A stretch of 64,000 nt of DNA, taken from contig CAYMQY010000002.1 in the NCBI GenBank assembly GCA_964392655.1, positions 9,268 to 73,267 on the forward strand, read 5' to 3'. Origin of the DNA: M3007 sp964392655. Lineage in GTDB: Bacteria > Bacteroidota > Bacteroidia > Chitinophagales > Saprospiraceae. The position numbers and the translations under genes are program-made. A model generated the notes under the pieces. It ran no database searches, was not told where the DNA came from, and saw only the letters and a program-made list of their open reading frames with translations. Position 1 is the first letter of the stretch; every line of letters begins with the position of its first letter. Below, one piece after another: positions 8,901-17,692 of this stretch.

Positions 8901-11900
8901 CGTTATCTTTGAGCGTATAGCCGGTAGTCAGGCCCTTTTCAGTACCGTTTTCCGTTTTCCAGGCATTGCTGGATTTCACGATTGCATTGAGCTTAACCTC
9001 AACGCCGGCATTATCGAAATCAATGCCGAACGTGGTGCCGATTTTCGAATCGGTATTCACCCCGTTTTCATCGCTGTTACTGATCGTGGTATCGGCCGTT
9101 TCGGAGTACTCATACACGACGCCCGCGTCGAAGGAAAGATTGCGGATCAACTTCGCTTTTTCTTTCAGGATGCGGTTCCTTTCAACGATTGCCTCCCACC
9201 GCCTTACAGACTCTTTGTAATTGGCCGTATCGGCGGGTGGGGTATTCGGGTCGTTGGCCAGGAGATTCAGATAGCGGATTACCGTGTTTTTGATGTTAAA
9301 TTCGGAGTAGATGAACGTGGTAGCAAAGTTGCCCGGCTCCACTTGAATCACCGGCTTGACACTAACGGTGCAACTATCAAAAGTGACCTTGTCGGCAAGC
9401 CCGAAGATCAGGTTGATTGCCTCGCCCACATACAGGTCGGCGCCGCGTTCGCCGCCCACGATCAAGTCTTCATCGTCGGTCGAGATTTTGTTGTTGAAAC
9501 TCACGCAGGTCTGGAACGAATTGTTAGTCACCTTTTTATAGGTCACTTCGGTTTCGATATTTGCCTGGAAATCAGGATCCACGGTCACTACTTTGCCCAA
9601 ACCAAATGGCGCTACGACAAAATTAATTGTTGGAGCAATTTCAATATCTACACTCGCACTCACACCCGCTTCTACTTCCATAGAAACTTCGGTGGTCTTG
9701 CACACCTTTTCTGTTTTTTCAATGAAGGCCGAACTGCCGTCTCCCGGCGGGTCGCGCAGGATGACGGAGGGCATCATGGGCATCATTGTCGTGAAGGTGT
9801 TCAGTTTATTTCGGATACCTGTCACGACGCCCTGTTTTACCAACGTACCCGTCCGTCCGGCTATTGAAGTGCCGACAATTTGCAGTGTTTTCAGGTATGG
9901 CGGCGAAGGGTTCGGGGTGCCTACCTTGAATTTATATTGCAAGGTTGGACCGCTCAGGATGGTATCAAACGTCACGTCGGCAAAACCGTTGATGAAACTT
10001 ATGCTGCCTGTGTCCAGGGGGCACACACCGTCATCCACGACCATATTGGTCATGGTATCCACCACTTGTTCGTACTGCTCTACGATAGACACATTCAACG
10101 TGACTTGATCATCCTGATTCAGCACGATAAGGCCGGGGTTGCAATTCGGAACGGTATCCAGCCCGCTGTTCAACGCGATTTGCAGCGGCGAGAAATAAAT
10201 GAAATTGATCGCCGTGTCGCGCTTGGTCAAATCCACCGTGGAACCGCCCTGTACCTGGAAATAGGTCTTCACATCCGGGTTGGAGTGTTCGGTCACAGAC
10301 ACCGTCAAGGCCTCCAAAGGNNNNNNNNNNNNNNNNNNNNNNNNNNNNNNNNNNNNNNNNNNNNNNNNNNNNNNNNNNNNNNNNNNNNNNNNNNNNNNNN
10401 NNNNNNNNNNNNNNNNNNNNCCTTCATCCAGTGCGAAATACACATACAGCCCCCGCTCCTGCGGGTTGCGGCTGTTGTTGACGTGATCCAGAATAACGGC
10501 CGGCGAGAGGGTGGTGTCGTACACCGCCACTTCGTCAATCAGGCCGTCGAAGTGGTCGGTTTGTCCGCCGCCGCTGAACCGGGCACCGAGATACCATTGC
10601 TCGGCGAGGTCGGAATAGAAGTCGCCGGTTACGCCGGCAAACGTATAGCTGCCGATGCCTACACCGTTTTTGTATCCCGTGAAAGTCCTGTTGGTGCCGT
10701 TCGGTACCATCGTGAACGCCAGGTGTTGGTAACCCATCCCGAGCGTGCCGAAGTTGTACTCCTGGCCGTTGAAATAAATCCAGACATCGTTGTTCAGGCC
10801 GTTTTCCCGGAGCAGGATCCGGAAATCGTTTCCGGGCCAGCGTTTGGAGAGCAGGCACTGGTCGCCGTTAGGGCCGGCGTTGTTTACCCAGAGTTCGAAT
10901 GTTGCGGTGTCCGGCACGGCGAAGTCGGGCAAAGTGGCGTAATCGCTTTCGACGCGATTGAACTCAAGTGCACGGTGCAGGTAAAAATCCTTGGTAGGCT
11001 TGGCCAAAAACGTGGTGCCGGTGCCGTAACTCACCGACTCGATGCGGTAAAATCCCTCTTCGTTGGTGACGCCGGCGGTACGCACATTCGGGCGGTCTTT
11101 GTCGAACACAGGCCCGCAGAAGTACAGTTTTTGGCGGCCGAGTACGTCGAACGACTTGGTGCCCAGTTCCTCGTCCATTTTCCAGTACAGCTTCAGGTTT
11201 TCCGTGAGCGAGGAGGCAGTGGCCATCATCACCTCACCAAGGCTGAGTTCGTCCAGCGTACGGTGGTACACGCGCAGTTCGTCTATTTTGCCGCGCCACC
11301 TGCCGGTGCCGGCCCGGGCGCCGAGGTTCAGTTTTTTGGCGGAAAAATCCGGCCCGCCCGAGGGCGCCTGGCCTACGAGCGCCCCGTCGAAGTACAGGCG
11401 CAACTGCCCCTCGCTGAAACTGAGGGTTACATGATGCCAGTCGTGTTTAGTGGCATTGGGGAAGGCAGCGCTCAGCAGCACAGGTCCGCCACGGTCAATG
11501 GCGATGCCTTCCTGCCCGCTGCTGCTGACGAGCGGGCGAATATTGAGCAGGTAGTTCTCGTCTAATTGCAGGATGCCCGCGTCGGCGCCTGCCGAATCGG
11601 TTTTTATCCAAAATGTCAGGCTCCAGTTTTCGCCGGAAGCGGGCATAAAGCCGGTGGCCGTGGTGTCTTGATAAAAAGCGCCGTCGTCGAAGCCAAACCG
11701 GGCGGAAAAACCCTGCAGGGGCGTCAGCGAAACCATCGCGTCGGGTACCGGATTGCCGTTGGGCGTTTGTACATAGCCGGTAACTACGCCGTTGGGCACC
11801 TGAAAACCGAGCGCCTTGCCCGGCTGCCCCTCGCCGTAAATGTTGATGCCGCGCACCTCGTACAGGTACGGGCGACCGGCGATTACGTTGAAGTCGTTGA

Positions 11901-12339
11901 AGTTGCGGGTTTTGCTGTCTACCGCAGCCAGAAACACGCCGTCGCGGAAGATTTTGAAACCCTGGTTGGGGAAAGGCCCCAGGGGGTTGTTCGTCCATGT
12001 CAACTGGATGCGGTCGAGCAGATCGCCCTGACTGGCGGTAACTAAGGGCGGCAAAGGCGCCACAAGGTAACTGGTCCAGAAGCCGTAATACGAGTTGTTG
12101 ACATCGCCCACGGCAAGACCGACTACCAATTGGCCGATGGTCAGTTTGGTGCGGCGGCTTAGGCTTTTCATTTTGGTGCCCGAGCCGTAATTAAAAAAAG
12201 CAGCGCTTGGCCGGACGGAATCGGTGCCGGAAGAAAAGCACCCGGCATCCAGTTGCCCGGTCTGCCCAAACAGGCCGACACTGAATCCACACAGAAGGAT
12301 CAGCGCGGTGATATGCCGTACAAGTTTTATATTTTTCAT
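5997..12339 (-). CDS. Giant LamG/T9SS secreted protein, copy 1 (two assembly gaps inside)
   Basis: One gene is broken by 100-N gaps at 10321-10420 and 8224-8323. It starts at ATG 12339 (MKNIKLVRH, signal peptide ending GLFGQ). The visible order is FN3-like, LamG1, LamG2, [gap], a VTEHSNPDVK segment, the conserved MPSVILRDPPGDGS strand, a SMEVEAGVSASVDIEIAP region, [gap], GVPQPSDGVYQVGDEISFTF, a BACON-like segment, the duplicated GWNW module, and a T9SS tail (VQPNPFATETTLRF ... SGVYTVRLQT ... VLQRLP). Reading frames match across the first gap and differ across the second, as expected for arbitrary gap sizes. Alignment by eye with the intact copies suggests about 195 residues are missing at the first gap and about 118 at the second, giving a true length near 2,360. 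It follows the S74 gene by 149 bp. Confidence 0.85.
8224..8323. other. Assembly gap (100 N) within giant copy 1
   Basis: This is a run of exactly 100 N. The left and right coding pieces are in different frames. Paralogues have roughly 118 residues between the flanking motifs (NYVVVND and IDREPPKLVG), so the real gap is probably near 350 bp and the frame change is an artefact. Confidence 0.95.
10321..10420. other. Assembly gap (100 N) within giant copy 1
   Basis: This is a run of exactly 100 N between the end of LamG2 (YFALDE) and PLEALTVSV. Intact paralogues have about 195 residues here, so near 600 bp is likely missing. That missing stretch would hold the VSGYVRY-like carboxypeptidase-regulatory module. 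Confidence 0.95.
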
Positions 12340-12368
12340 GAAACGAGGTGTTGAATTGAAAAAAGTGA

Positions 12369-12486
12369 GCCTCACCCCAGCCCCCTCTCCAAAAAGGAGA
12401 GGGGAGAGCGACCTTGTGCCGCAGCAACGCATCAGCGTTTGTCATGCCCCCCTCTCCTTTTTGGAGAGGGGGCCGGGGGGTGAGGC
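12369..12486. repeat. Inverted pair of GC-rich hairpin repeats between S74 gene and giant copy 1
   Basis: Unit one (CTCACCCCAGCCCCCTCTCC then AAAAAGGAGAGGGG, 12371-12404) and unit two (CCCCCCTCTCC, TTTTTGGAGAGGGGG, CCGGGGGGTGAG, about 12447-12484) are inverted copies of each other. Each also folds on itself. A small AACGC/GCGTT hairpin lies between them (12426-12439). On the minus strand the last hairpin is followed by a T-rich run, so the block could terminate or attenuate between the two genes. Confidence 0.7.
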
Positions 12487-12488
12487 GT

Positions 12489-14018
12489 TTACCGGTTGCC
12501 CGACAACGTTTCCATTGCTTGCATGCGCTTGGCCAGTGCGTTCAGTTGGGCGCTGAACTCCGATTGGTTAGTCTGCAACGCTGCATTGGCAGCGCGGAGT
12601 TTTTCGTTTTCGGCACGCAGTACATTTATTTCGGCATTTAGTCCGGTCATTTCTGCCTTCATTTTTTCGATGTCGGCATGGTGTACTTTTACGATCTCGT
12701 TCAGATAAAGGGATATCTTTTTATAGTTTACTCCAATTATTTCACCAAGGCTGTTGTAGTGTACGAGACGCGTAAGTCCAAGGCTGTCAAACTCCTCTGC
12801 AATGTAACCCGCCTCAAATAAGTCATCCGAATATCCAACACGGTTATACAGCTTGGGTTCGGCTTTGAGGAGAAGAGCGAAATTGTCCATCAAAGGCTGG
12901 ATGTTCCGTTTGTATCTACGGCTGGAGTTGTCGACCTGTAACTGCCCCGTCACTTCATCCCATTCAACTTGAGGGTTATCCGGACCTTTCTGAACACCGA
13001 AAAAATATACAGACGACGGTACGCTCTGGTTATTGGTATAGCCTGTGGGCGACCTGAATTCGGCGACCCGTAAACCATTTACACGAAATTGCAGCACACC
13101 ATCCTGCGTACTATACATCCCGGAATCATCATCGTTGGTGAACGTAAATGTACCTCCGGAGCGAACAAATGAATTGCAGTTAATGAAACCATTCACCTGC
13201 AAATTATTATTCATTTGCACGCTGCCCTGATCAAAAAGGTGCAAGTTGGAAGTGCGGTAGTAGTTATTACCGTCGTTCCAGGCATGGAAGCGGACGGTGC
13301 CGTCGGTATAGATCGTTGCCCTGTCTTTAGTGTCGAAGAACAAACCCGTGCTGAAGGCTGTGCCGCCGGACTGAAAGCCGAAGCCGTCATTGGTGCTTAC
13401 GCGACCGGTGGTCTGGGTTCCCGCATTGAAAAACGTTGCCCCGGTAAAGTAGTTAGAGCCGTTGCTGCCGATCAAAAGCCGGGTGGCGCCGGCATGTTTG
13501 AAATTCGTTTCACCCGCCCAAAACATACCCGAGGTAGGGCTGCTCTTGAAGCCGTAACTATCGGACAGAACGCCGTCCACGGTAATGTTGCCGGCGCCGG
13601 CAATGATATTGCTCCCGCCTAACAGGCCCATCGCATACGGCGCGGCGGTCAGCCGCGGGCGTGGCAGCAGTTCGGAGGAGCCGAAGGTGACGCCGAGGTA
13701 ATAGACCTCGGCAAAGGTGGCCGAGGGGCCAAAAGGTGTACTCAGGCCCAGAATGGCACTGTACACGCCGCCGGTGGTTTCCACCGACAGGGATTCTTCG
13801 TGGACTCTGTCGGCCACATTGGTGCTTGATGGGTCTTTCCACAGGGCGAATTTGAGTGTGTAGGTGCCGTCGTCCACGGCGGTGCCGTCAGCCTTGGTGA
13901 GCACGCCTTGTACGGAAAGGGTGCCCAATTGGGCGTACAACCCTGTAGCGGATACGAGGAGCAAAAACGTCAGGGAAAGTTTGGCGATGGAATAAAAAGC
14001 AGAGGCGAAATTTTTCAT
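12489..14018 (-). CDS. Secreted tail-fibre-like protein with peptidase S74 chaperone domain
   Basis: This protein has 509 residues. A signal peptide (1-30, GLYAQ) precedes the locus-wide N-terminal module (LSVQGVLTKADG, VDDGTYTLKFALW, GGVYSAILG, YYLGVTFGSSELLPRPRLTA, APYAMGL). A fibre-like middle contains DDDSGMYSTQDGVLQFRVNG. From about residue 360 there is an S74 intramolecular chaperone domain (SSRRYKRNI, GYIAEEFDSLG); Ser365 and Lys370 are spaced like the self-cleavage dyad. The last ~80 residues are a coiled coil (AEINVLRAENEKLRAANAAL). In phage fibres S74 drives trimerisation and cleaves itself off. The signal peptide and neighbours argue for a host surface role paired with the giant downstream. 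Confidence 0.88.
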   Translation of the reverse strand: MKNFASAFYSIAKLSLTFLLLVSATGLYAQLGTLSVQGVLTKADGTAVDDGTYTLKFALWKDPSSTNVADRVHEESLSVETTGGVYSAILGLSTPFGPSATFAEVYYLGVTFGSSELLPRPRLTAAPYAMGLLGGSNIIAGAGNITVDGVLSDSYGFKSSPTSGMFWAGETNFKHAGATRLLIGSNGSNYFTGATFFNAGTQTTGRVSTNDGFGFQSGGTAFSTGLFFDTKDRATIYTDGTVRFHAWNDGNNYYRTSNLHLFDQGSVQMNNNLQVNGFINCNSFVRSGGTFTFTNDDDSGMYSTQDGVLQFRVNGLRVAEFRSPTGYTNNQSVPSSVYFFGVQKGPDNPQVEWDEVTGQLQVDNSSRRYKRNIQPLMDNFALLLKAEPKLYNRVGYSDDLFEAGYIAEEFDSLGLTRLVHYNSLGEIIGVNYKKISLYLNEIVKVHHADIEKMKAEMTGLNAEINVLRAENEKLRAANAALQTNQSEFSAQLNALAKRMQAMETLSGNR

Positions 14019-14095
14019 AAGTACCAGATTGATAAAGTGATTGCTGATTTATTCTTGATTTTATGAGTGTTATTGCAAATGTCTTAACCATACCA

Positions 14096-14103
14096 CAAAC
14101 GTA
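14096..14103 (-). promoter_or_regulatory. Candidate -7 element for the S74/giant copy 1 transcript
   Basis: The minus strand reads TACGTTTG, a perfect TAnnTTTG Bacteroidota -7 motif, about 80 bp upstream of the S74 start at 14018. A TTTTG lies 24 bp further upstream, a little longer than the usual spacing. Confidence 0.45.
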
Positions 14104-14262
14104 CGAAAGACTCTCCAGGGATCGGTTCAAAACGTGGTTGAGAAATATGCCGGAGTTTTGTTGCATTTCCTGGTTAACTGGTACGAAATTGGCGACACAG
14201 GCTATCGAAAGAAAACTATTTCAGTAACTGTACAGGACAAGCCAGTCAATCCGCAGTTTTGT

Positions 14263-14658
14263 TCAGGGAGTCGGGCGGCTGCCGGAAGTTTGCGGCGCCC
14301 ATGTTGCAACGAATTGTATCAATTGGGGAATCGTAAATGGTTTGAGTAAAACGGGCCACTTAGCCGCGCTGCTATCGGCTGGGGGTATGTCCTGGCGCCA
14401 TGCTCCGGTTACGATCATGGGCCATATTCCGAAATTTCGGTAAAACATGTCCGCAAACGCAAAACCATCATTATCAGACATCTTTCCGGTATTCAGCAGG
14501 GCTATTTCAGGTTTTTCACTGCTACAAAGCGTCATGGCTTCCTGAATGCAGTAGGCAATCACTACTTGCGCTCCGGCACGTTGCAGGCTCTCCTGCATGG
14601 CGCTCGCGATGACGGGTTCGTCTTCAACGATCAAGATGGTAGCGGGTAGCGGACGCAT
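14263..14658 (-). CDS. Receiver-domain protein with Asn at the phospho-acceptor site
   Basis: Starting at ATG 14658 (MRPLPATILIVEDEP) gives 131 residues, a lone CheY-like receiver. The acidic pocket (E12, D13), the switch Thr (MIVTG) and the Lys (LLKPF) are present. The beta-3 residue that should be the phosphorylated Asp is Asn56 (EIALLNTGKMSDNDG, codon AAT). No output domain follows. It is 97 bp downstream of the HisKA_2 kinase, with a small hairpin (CCGCACA/TGTGCGG, 14712-14731) between them. It may act as a phosphorylation-independent partner or decoy. An in-frame ATG at 14676 is an alternative start. Confidence 0.75.
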   Translation of the reverse strand: MRPLPATILIVEDEPVIASAMQESLQRAGAQVVIAYCIQEAMTLCSSEKPEIALLNTGKMSDNDGFAFADMFYRNFGIWPMIVTGAWRQDIPPADSSAAKWPVLLKPFTIPQLIQFVATWAPQTSGSRPTP

Positions 14659-14755
14659 TGTGGTGCAACTTAGCACGCCTGCTCATTGGTCTCCTGTTTT
14701 GTCAGGCAAACCCGCACACGGCCCTGTGCGGCACATCCGAAGTTCAGGGAACACC

Positions 14756-16369
14756 TCAGGCTAATTGAAAATTGGCGAATTCGATCCATGTGGAATACCC
14801 GGTAGGCGAGGCCTGTATCTGCGGCGTTCCTTTCAGTTTTTTGCTCAGCATCTGCACCAGATTGGTACCAAAGGCAGTGCTCCCGGTTTTGTCGGTATTG
14901 CCTGTGCTGCCCGTGCCGTTGTCGGCTACTTTCAGACACAATTTGCCGGACTCGTTTTTCCACAACGCGATGTCAATGACGCCGCTGCGCCCATCCGGGA
15001 ATGCATACTTGAGTGCATTGGTGACCAATTCGTTGACGATCAGGCCGAGTGGCACGGCCGTGTCCACGTCAAGGCGCATGGGTTGTACCTCGTAGCGAAT
15101 TTCAACCTGCTCGTCGTGCTTGCCGAACGAGTCGAGCAGGGTGGCGCCGAGTTGCCGGAGGTAGTCGGGCATGTCCACAGCAGCGACATTGGTGCCCATG
15201 TACAGTTTTTGGTGAATCAATCCCATGGCATCTACCCGGTTTTGGCCTTCGCGCACGGCATCGAGGGCGGCTTCGTCGGTGATCTGGCGGCTTTGCAGGT
15301 ACAGCAGGCTCGAAATAATCTGGAGGTTGTTTTTGACCCGGTGGTGAATTTCTTTGATGAGGACTTCTTTTTCGGCGTTGCGCCGGCGGAGTTGACGGGT
15401 CAGGCTGAAGAGCAAAGCCCCGCCGACCAGCGCCAGCGCCAGAAGGGCAACGGTTAGCCAGAAGCGAATTCTGGCATCGCGCAGGGCTTGTTCCTGCACT
15501 ACAATAGTAGCCTCTTTCTTCTCGGTCTCGAAGCGAGTTTCCAGTTCGGCGATGTGCTGGACACGCTCGGTGTTCAACACGCTGTCGTGGTGTTGCACAT
15601 ACTGGCGCAGCATCTGGATGGCGGCTTTGGGGTTGCCCATTTCTTCATGTAGTGCGGCTTCGATCCTGAGCATTTCCTGATACTCGAAGTCGCGACCGAG
15701 CGCGCCGGCATATTGGCGGGCATCCCGCGCGTACCGAAGGGCCGATTGGTACTGCTTCAGGTTGTAGCCGTTGGTCGCCATGTTGATGTAGGCCCCCATG
15801 ATGCGGAGTGAGTCTTGCGACTTTTGGGCAGTTTTCAGCGCTTTCTCAAACAACGGAGTGGCCAACGCGAACTGCCCTTGCGCCTCATAAACGTTCCCCA
15901 GTTTGGAGCGGGCAAACGCTGCTTTGTCTTCTTCCCCAAGGGCATCGTAGAGGGTGGCGCTTCGATTGAACCAGTATGCGCAGGAGTCGGTGTTTTCCAA
16001 AAGAAAAGCCATGACGCCCGCCATGATACAAATGTTGGCAGTCTGCGTGGTATCGTTTGCCAACTCGGCGTAACGCAGGGCTTGATGGATCTGCGCATCG
16101 GCTTTTAGGTTGTTGTTTTGGCGTTGGTTGATCAGCCCCATGTTGTAGTAGATGTTGGCCAATGCACGTTTATCGTCCAGTTTTTCTGCCAGGCGCAGGG
16201 CGCGCAGGTACAGGTTCATGCTGGAATCCGTTTGGCCACTCCCGACCATGTCCCCGGCAGCGTGCAGCAAACTGTCCAACCGGGCATCGCGCTGGGCATT
16301 CAGCATGCCGGCAACAAAGAAAAAAAACGCGTAAAGCACGCAGTGAATGGAGTTGTTCGAAGCCATCAT
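14756..16369 (-). CDS. TPR sensor histidine kinase (HisKA_2 type)
   Basis: The start ATG at 16369 overlaps the stop of the response regulator gene (ATGA overlap), giving 537 residues. Residues 1-26 are a signal peptide (GMLNAQ). TPR-like repeats cover about 30-260, a coiled segment 265-300, and a membrane helix 303-323. The HisKA_2 phospho-acceptor box EIHHRVKNNLQ has His343, and the HATPase domain shows NELVTNALKYAF and VADNGTGSTG. Periplasmic TPRs probably sense a ligand or partner. Translational coupling to the upstream LytTR regulator makes a two-component pair. It lies between two giant-protein modules on the same strand, so those are plausible targets. Confidence 0.92.
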   Translation of the reverse strand: MMASNNSIHCVLYAFFFFVAGMLNAQRDARLDSLLHAAGDMVGSGQTDSSMNLYLRALRLAEKLDDKRALANIYYNMGLINQRQNNNLKADAQIHQALRYAELANDTTQTANICIMAGVMAFLLENTDSCAYWFNRSATLYDALGEEDKAAFARSKLGNVYEAQGQFALATPLFEKALKTAQKSQDSLRIMGAYINMATNGYNLKQYQSALRYARDARQYAGALGRDFEYQEMLRIEAALHEEMGNPKAAIQMLRQYVQHHDSVLNTERVQHIAELETRFETEKKEATIVVQEQALRDARIRFWLTVALLALALVGGALLFSLTRQLRRRNAEKEVLIKEIHHRVKNNLQIISSLLYLQSRQITDEAALDAVREGQNRVDAMGLIHQKLYMGTNVAAVDMPDYLRQLGATLLDSFGKHDEQVEIRYEVQPMRLDVDTAVPLGLIVNELVTNALKYAFPDGRSGVIDIALWKNESGKLCLKVADNGTGSTGNTDKTGSTAFGTNLVQMLSKKLKGTPQIQASPTGYSTWIEFANFQLA

Positions 16370-17109
16370 ATTCGTTGTAATCGGGCAATAATGTCGTTTC
16401 GGGACGTTTTGTTTATCGGTATCTGCTTTTTTCCTATTTGTACGCTCATGTCGCCGATTTCTTCCACATGGATCAGATTGACGATATACGATCGGTGTAC
16501 GCGCATTAGCCCGGGTACCCCGGCCAGAGTTTCGCCGATTTGCTTGAGTGTCTGGGTGATCAGAATTTCCTTCCCCGGCGTCACTAAACGGCAGTAGTAG
16601 TCGTCGGCTTCCAGCCACAGGATTTCGTGCAGAAACAGCCGTACCAGTCGATCTTTTGATTTGATGAAAATCCGGTCTTGAAACAGGTACGTTTGCTCGG
16701 TAGTGTCCGGCGAGGACAGTGCAGGGGAAGGTGTTTTGGAGGCCCGGCTGATGGCCAGATCAATGGCGTGTTTCAGGTCTTTGCCTCGGAACGGTTTGCT
16801 CAAAAATGCAGCGGGCATGGTTGCTTTGGCTCGTGCAAAGGTGCTGTCGTCGCTGTTGCTGGTAAGGAAAATAATCGGGATGTTCTGCTTGCTGTTTATC
16901 CGGGCTGCGGTTTCGATGCCATCCAGGGCGCCGTCCAGTTGGATATCCATGAGGATCAGGTCGGGCCGAGCGTGAGGGGTCAGTTCCAGGGCCTCTTCAC
17001 CGCTGCTGCACTGGCCGGCAATGTCGTATCCCATCTCGATCAGCCGATCGGCCAGATCGGCTGCGATAATTGGCTCGTCCTCGACGATGAGAATGCGGAT
17101 GTTGTCCAT
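16366..17109 (-). CDS. LytTR-family response regulator
   Basis: The ATG at 17109 (MDNIRILIVEDEP) gives 247 residues; a longer frame to 17259 includes the terminator region and is unlikely. The receiver (1-125) has D11, phospho-acceptor D55 (LILMDIQLDG) and the LSKPF lysine. The LytTR DNA-binding domain (about 145-247) has DRLVRLFLHEILWLEA, MRVHRSYIVNL and the terminal NDIIARLQRI. LytTR domains bind pairs of imperfect direct repeats one to two helical turns apart. The stop overlaps the kinase start by 4 nt. Its LytTR half is closely similar to the stand-alone protein at 17219-17617, pointing to a duplication. Confidence 0.95.
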   Translation of the reverse strand: MDNIRILIVEDEPIIAADLADRLIEMGYDIAGQCSSGEEALELTPHARPDLILMDIQLDGALDGIETAARINSKQNIPIIFLTSNSDDSTFARAKATMPAAFLSKPFRGKDLKHAIDLAISRASKTPSPALSSPDTTEQTYLFQDRIFIKSKDRLVRLFLHEILWLEADDYYCRLVTPGKEILITQTLKQIGETLAGVPGLMRVHRSYIVNLIHVEEIGDMSVQIGKKQIPINKTSRNDIIARLQRI

Positions 17110-17137
17110 ATCAGGGGCTAAGGTAGGGTATGCTTGC

Positions 17138-17173
17138 AAAAAAAATACGGGGATGACCAACGTCACCCCCGTA
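17138..17173 (-). terminator. Intrinsic terminator after the stand-alone LytTR gene
   Basis: On the minus strand a 12-bp stem with one mismatch (TACGGGGGTGAC / GTCATCCCCGTA, 4-nt loop) is followed by eight T. It separates the stand-alone LytTR gene from the response regulator start at 17109. Confidence 0.85.
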
Positions 17174-17218
17174 CATCCAGTAATACAAGCGAATGAGATT
17201 GCCCAATCCTGGTGATTT

Positions 17219-17617
17219 CTACGTTTTCTGCCAACGAGCCAACAGTTCGTTTCGGACAACCTTACTTATAGGAAGGGATTGGTTGCGTACGACGATAAAT
17301 GAGTCTCCAACCTCTTCAATATGTAACAGATTCACTATGTAGGAGCGGTGCACGCGCATCATCTGCGGTGTATCGGTCATACCCTCACCCAGTTTTTTGA
17401 GCGTTTGGGTCACCAAATACTCTTTTTGGTGGGTAATCACTTTGCAGTAATAGTCGTAGGCTTCCACCCACAACACATCGTGCAGAAACAAGCGCACTAC
17501 GCGATCCGGCAATTTGATGAACAAACGATCCCGATACACGCTGACCTTACTCTCTGTAGCCGGCACTCTGGAAATTATTTCCGGCTGGCTGACTGGCATT
17601 AGATTGACGACGCTCAT
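17219..17617 (-). CDS. Stand-alone LytTR DNA-binding protein
   Basis: This protein has 132 residues. After ~28 unstructured residues comes a LytTR domain (DRVVRLFLHDVLWVEAYDYY, MMRVHRSYIVNLLHIEEVGD, LPISKVVRNELLARWQ). There is no receiver or other sensor domain. It is nearly collinear with the LytTR half of the adjacent response regulator. It lies 75 bp downstream of giant copy 2, separated by a strong hairpin, and ends at an intrinsic terminator. It could compete with or assist the full regulator at shared sites. Confidence 0.9.
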   Translation of the reverse strand: MSVVNLMPVSQPEIISRVPATESKVSVYRDRLFIKLPDRVVRLFLHDVLWVEAYDYYCKVITHQKEYLVTQTLKKLGEGMTDTPQMMRVHRSYIVNLLHIEEVGDSFIVVRNQSLPISKVVRNELLARWQKT

Positions 17618-17656
17618 GGTGTGCTTGATGATAAGTTGAGAATGCGTTAGTGGTAA

Positions 17657-17687
17657 GTGAGGGGGTGGTTTGTGGCCACCCCCTCAC
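17657..17687 (-). terminator. Perfect 12-bp hairpin after giant copy 2
   Basis: GTGAGGGGGTGG (17657-17668) pairs perfectly with CCACCCCCTCAC (17676-17687) around a 7-nt loop, directly after the giant's stop. No U-tract follows on the minus strand, so it may be a weak terminator or a stabiliser that allows some read-through into the LytTR gene. Confidence 0.6.
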
Positions 17688-17692
17688 AATTG

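Noticed and set aside
9880..11565. 561-residue plus-strand open frame opposite giant copy 1
   Set aside because: It spans a 100-N gap, has no recognisable motif, and lies antisense to a clear paralogue-supported gene. Long antisense frames are expected in this GC-rich codon usage.
16370..16618. 83-residue N-terminal extension of the HisKA_2 kinase
   Set aside because: The extension is basic, low in hydrophobics and antisense-free only because it overlaps the LytTR gene in another frame. The ATGA-coupled start at 16369 yields a signal peptide.
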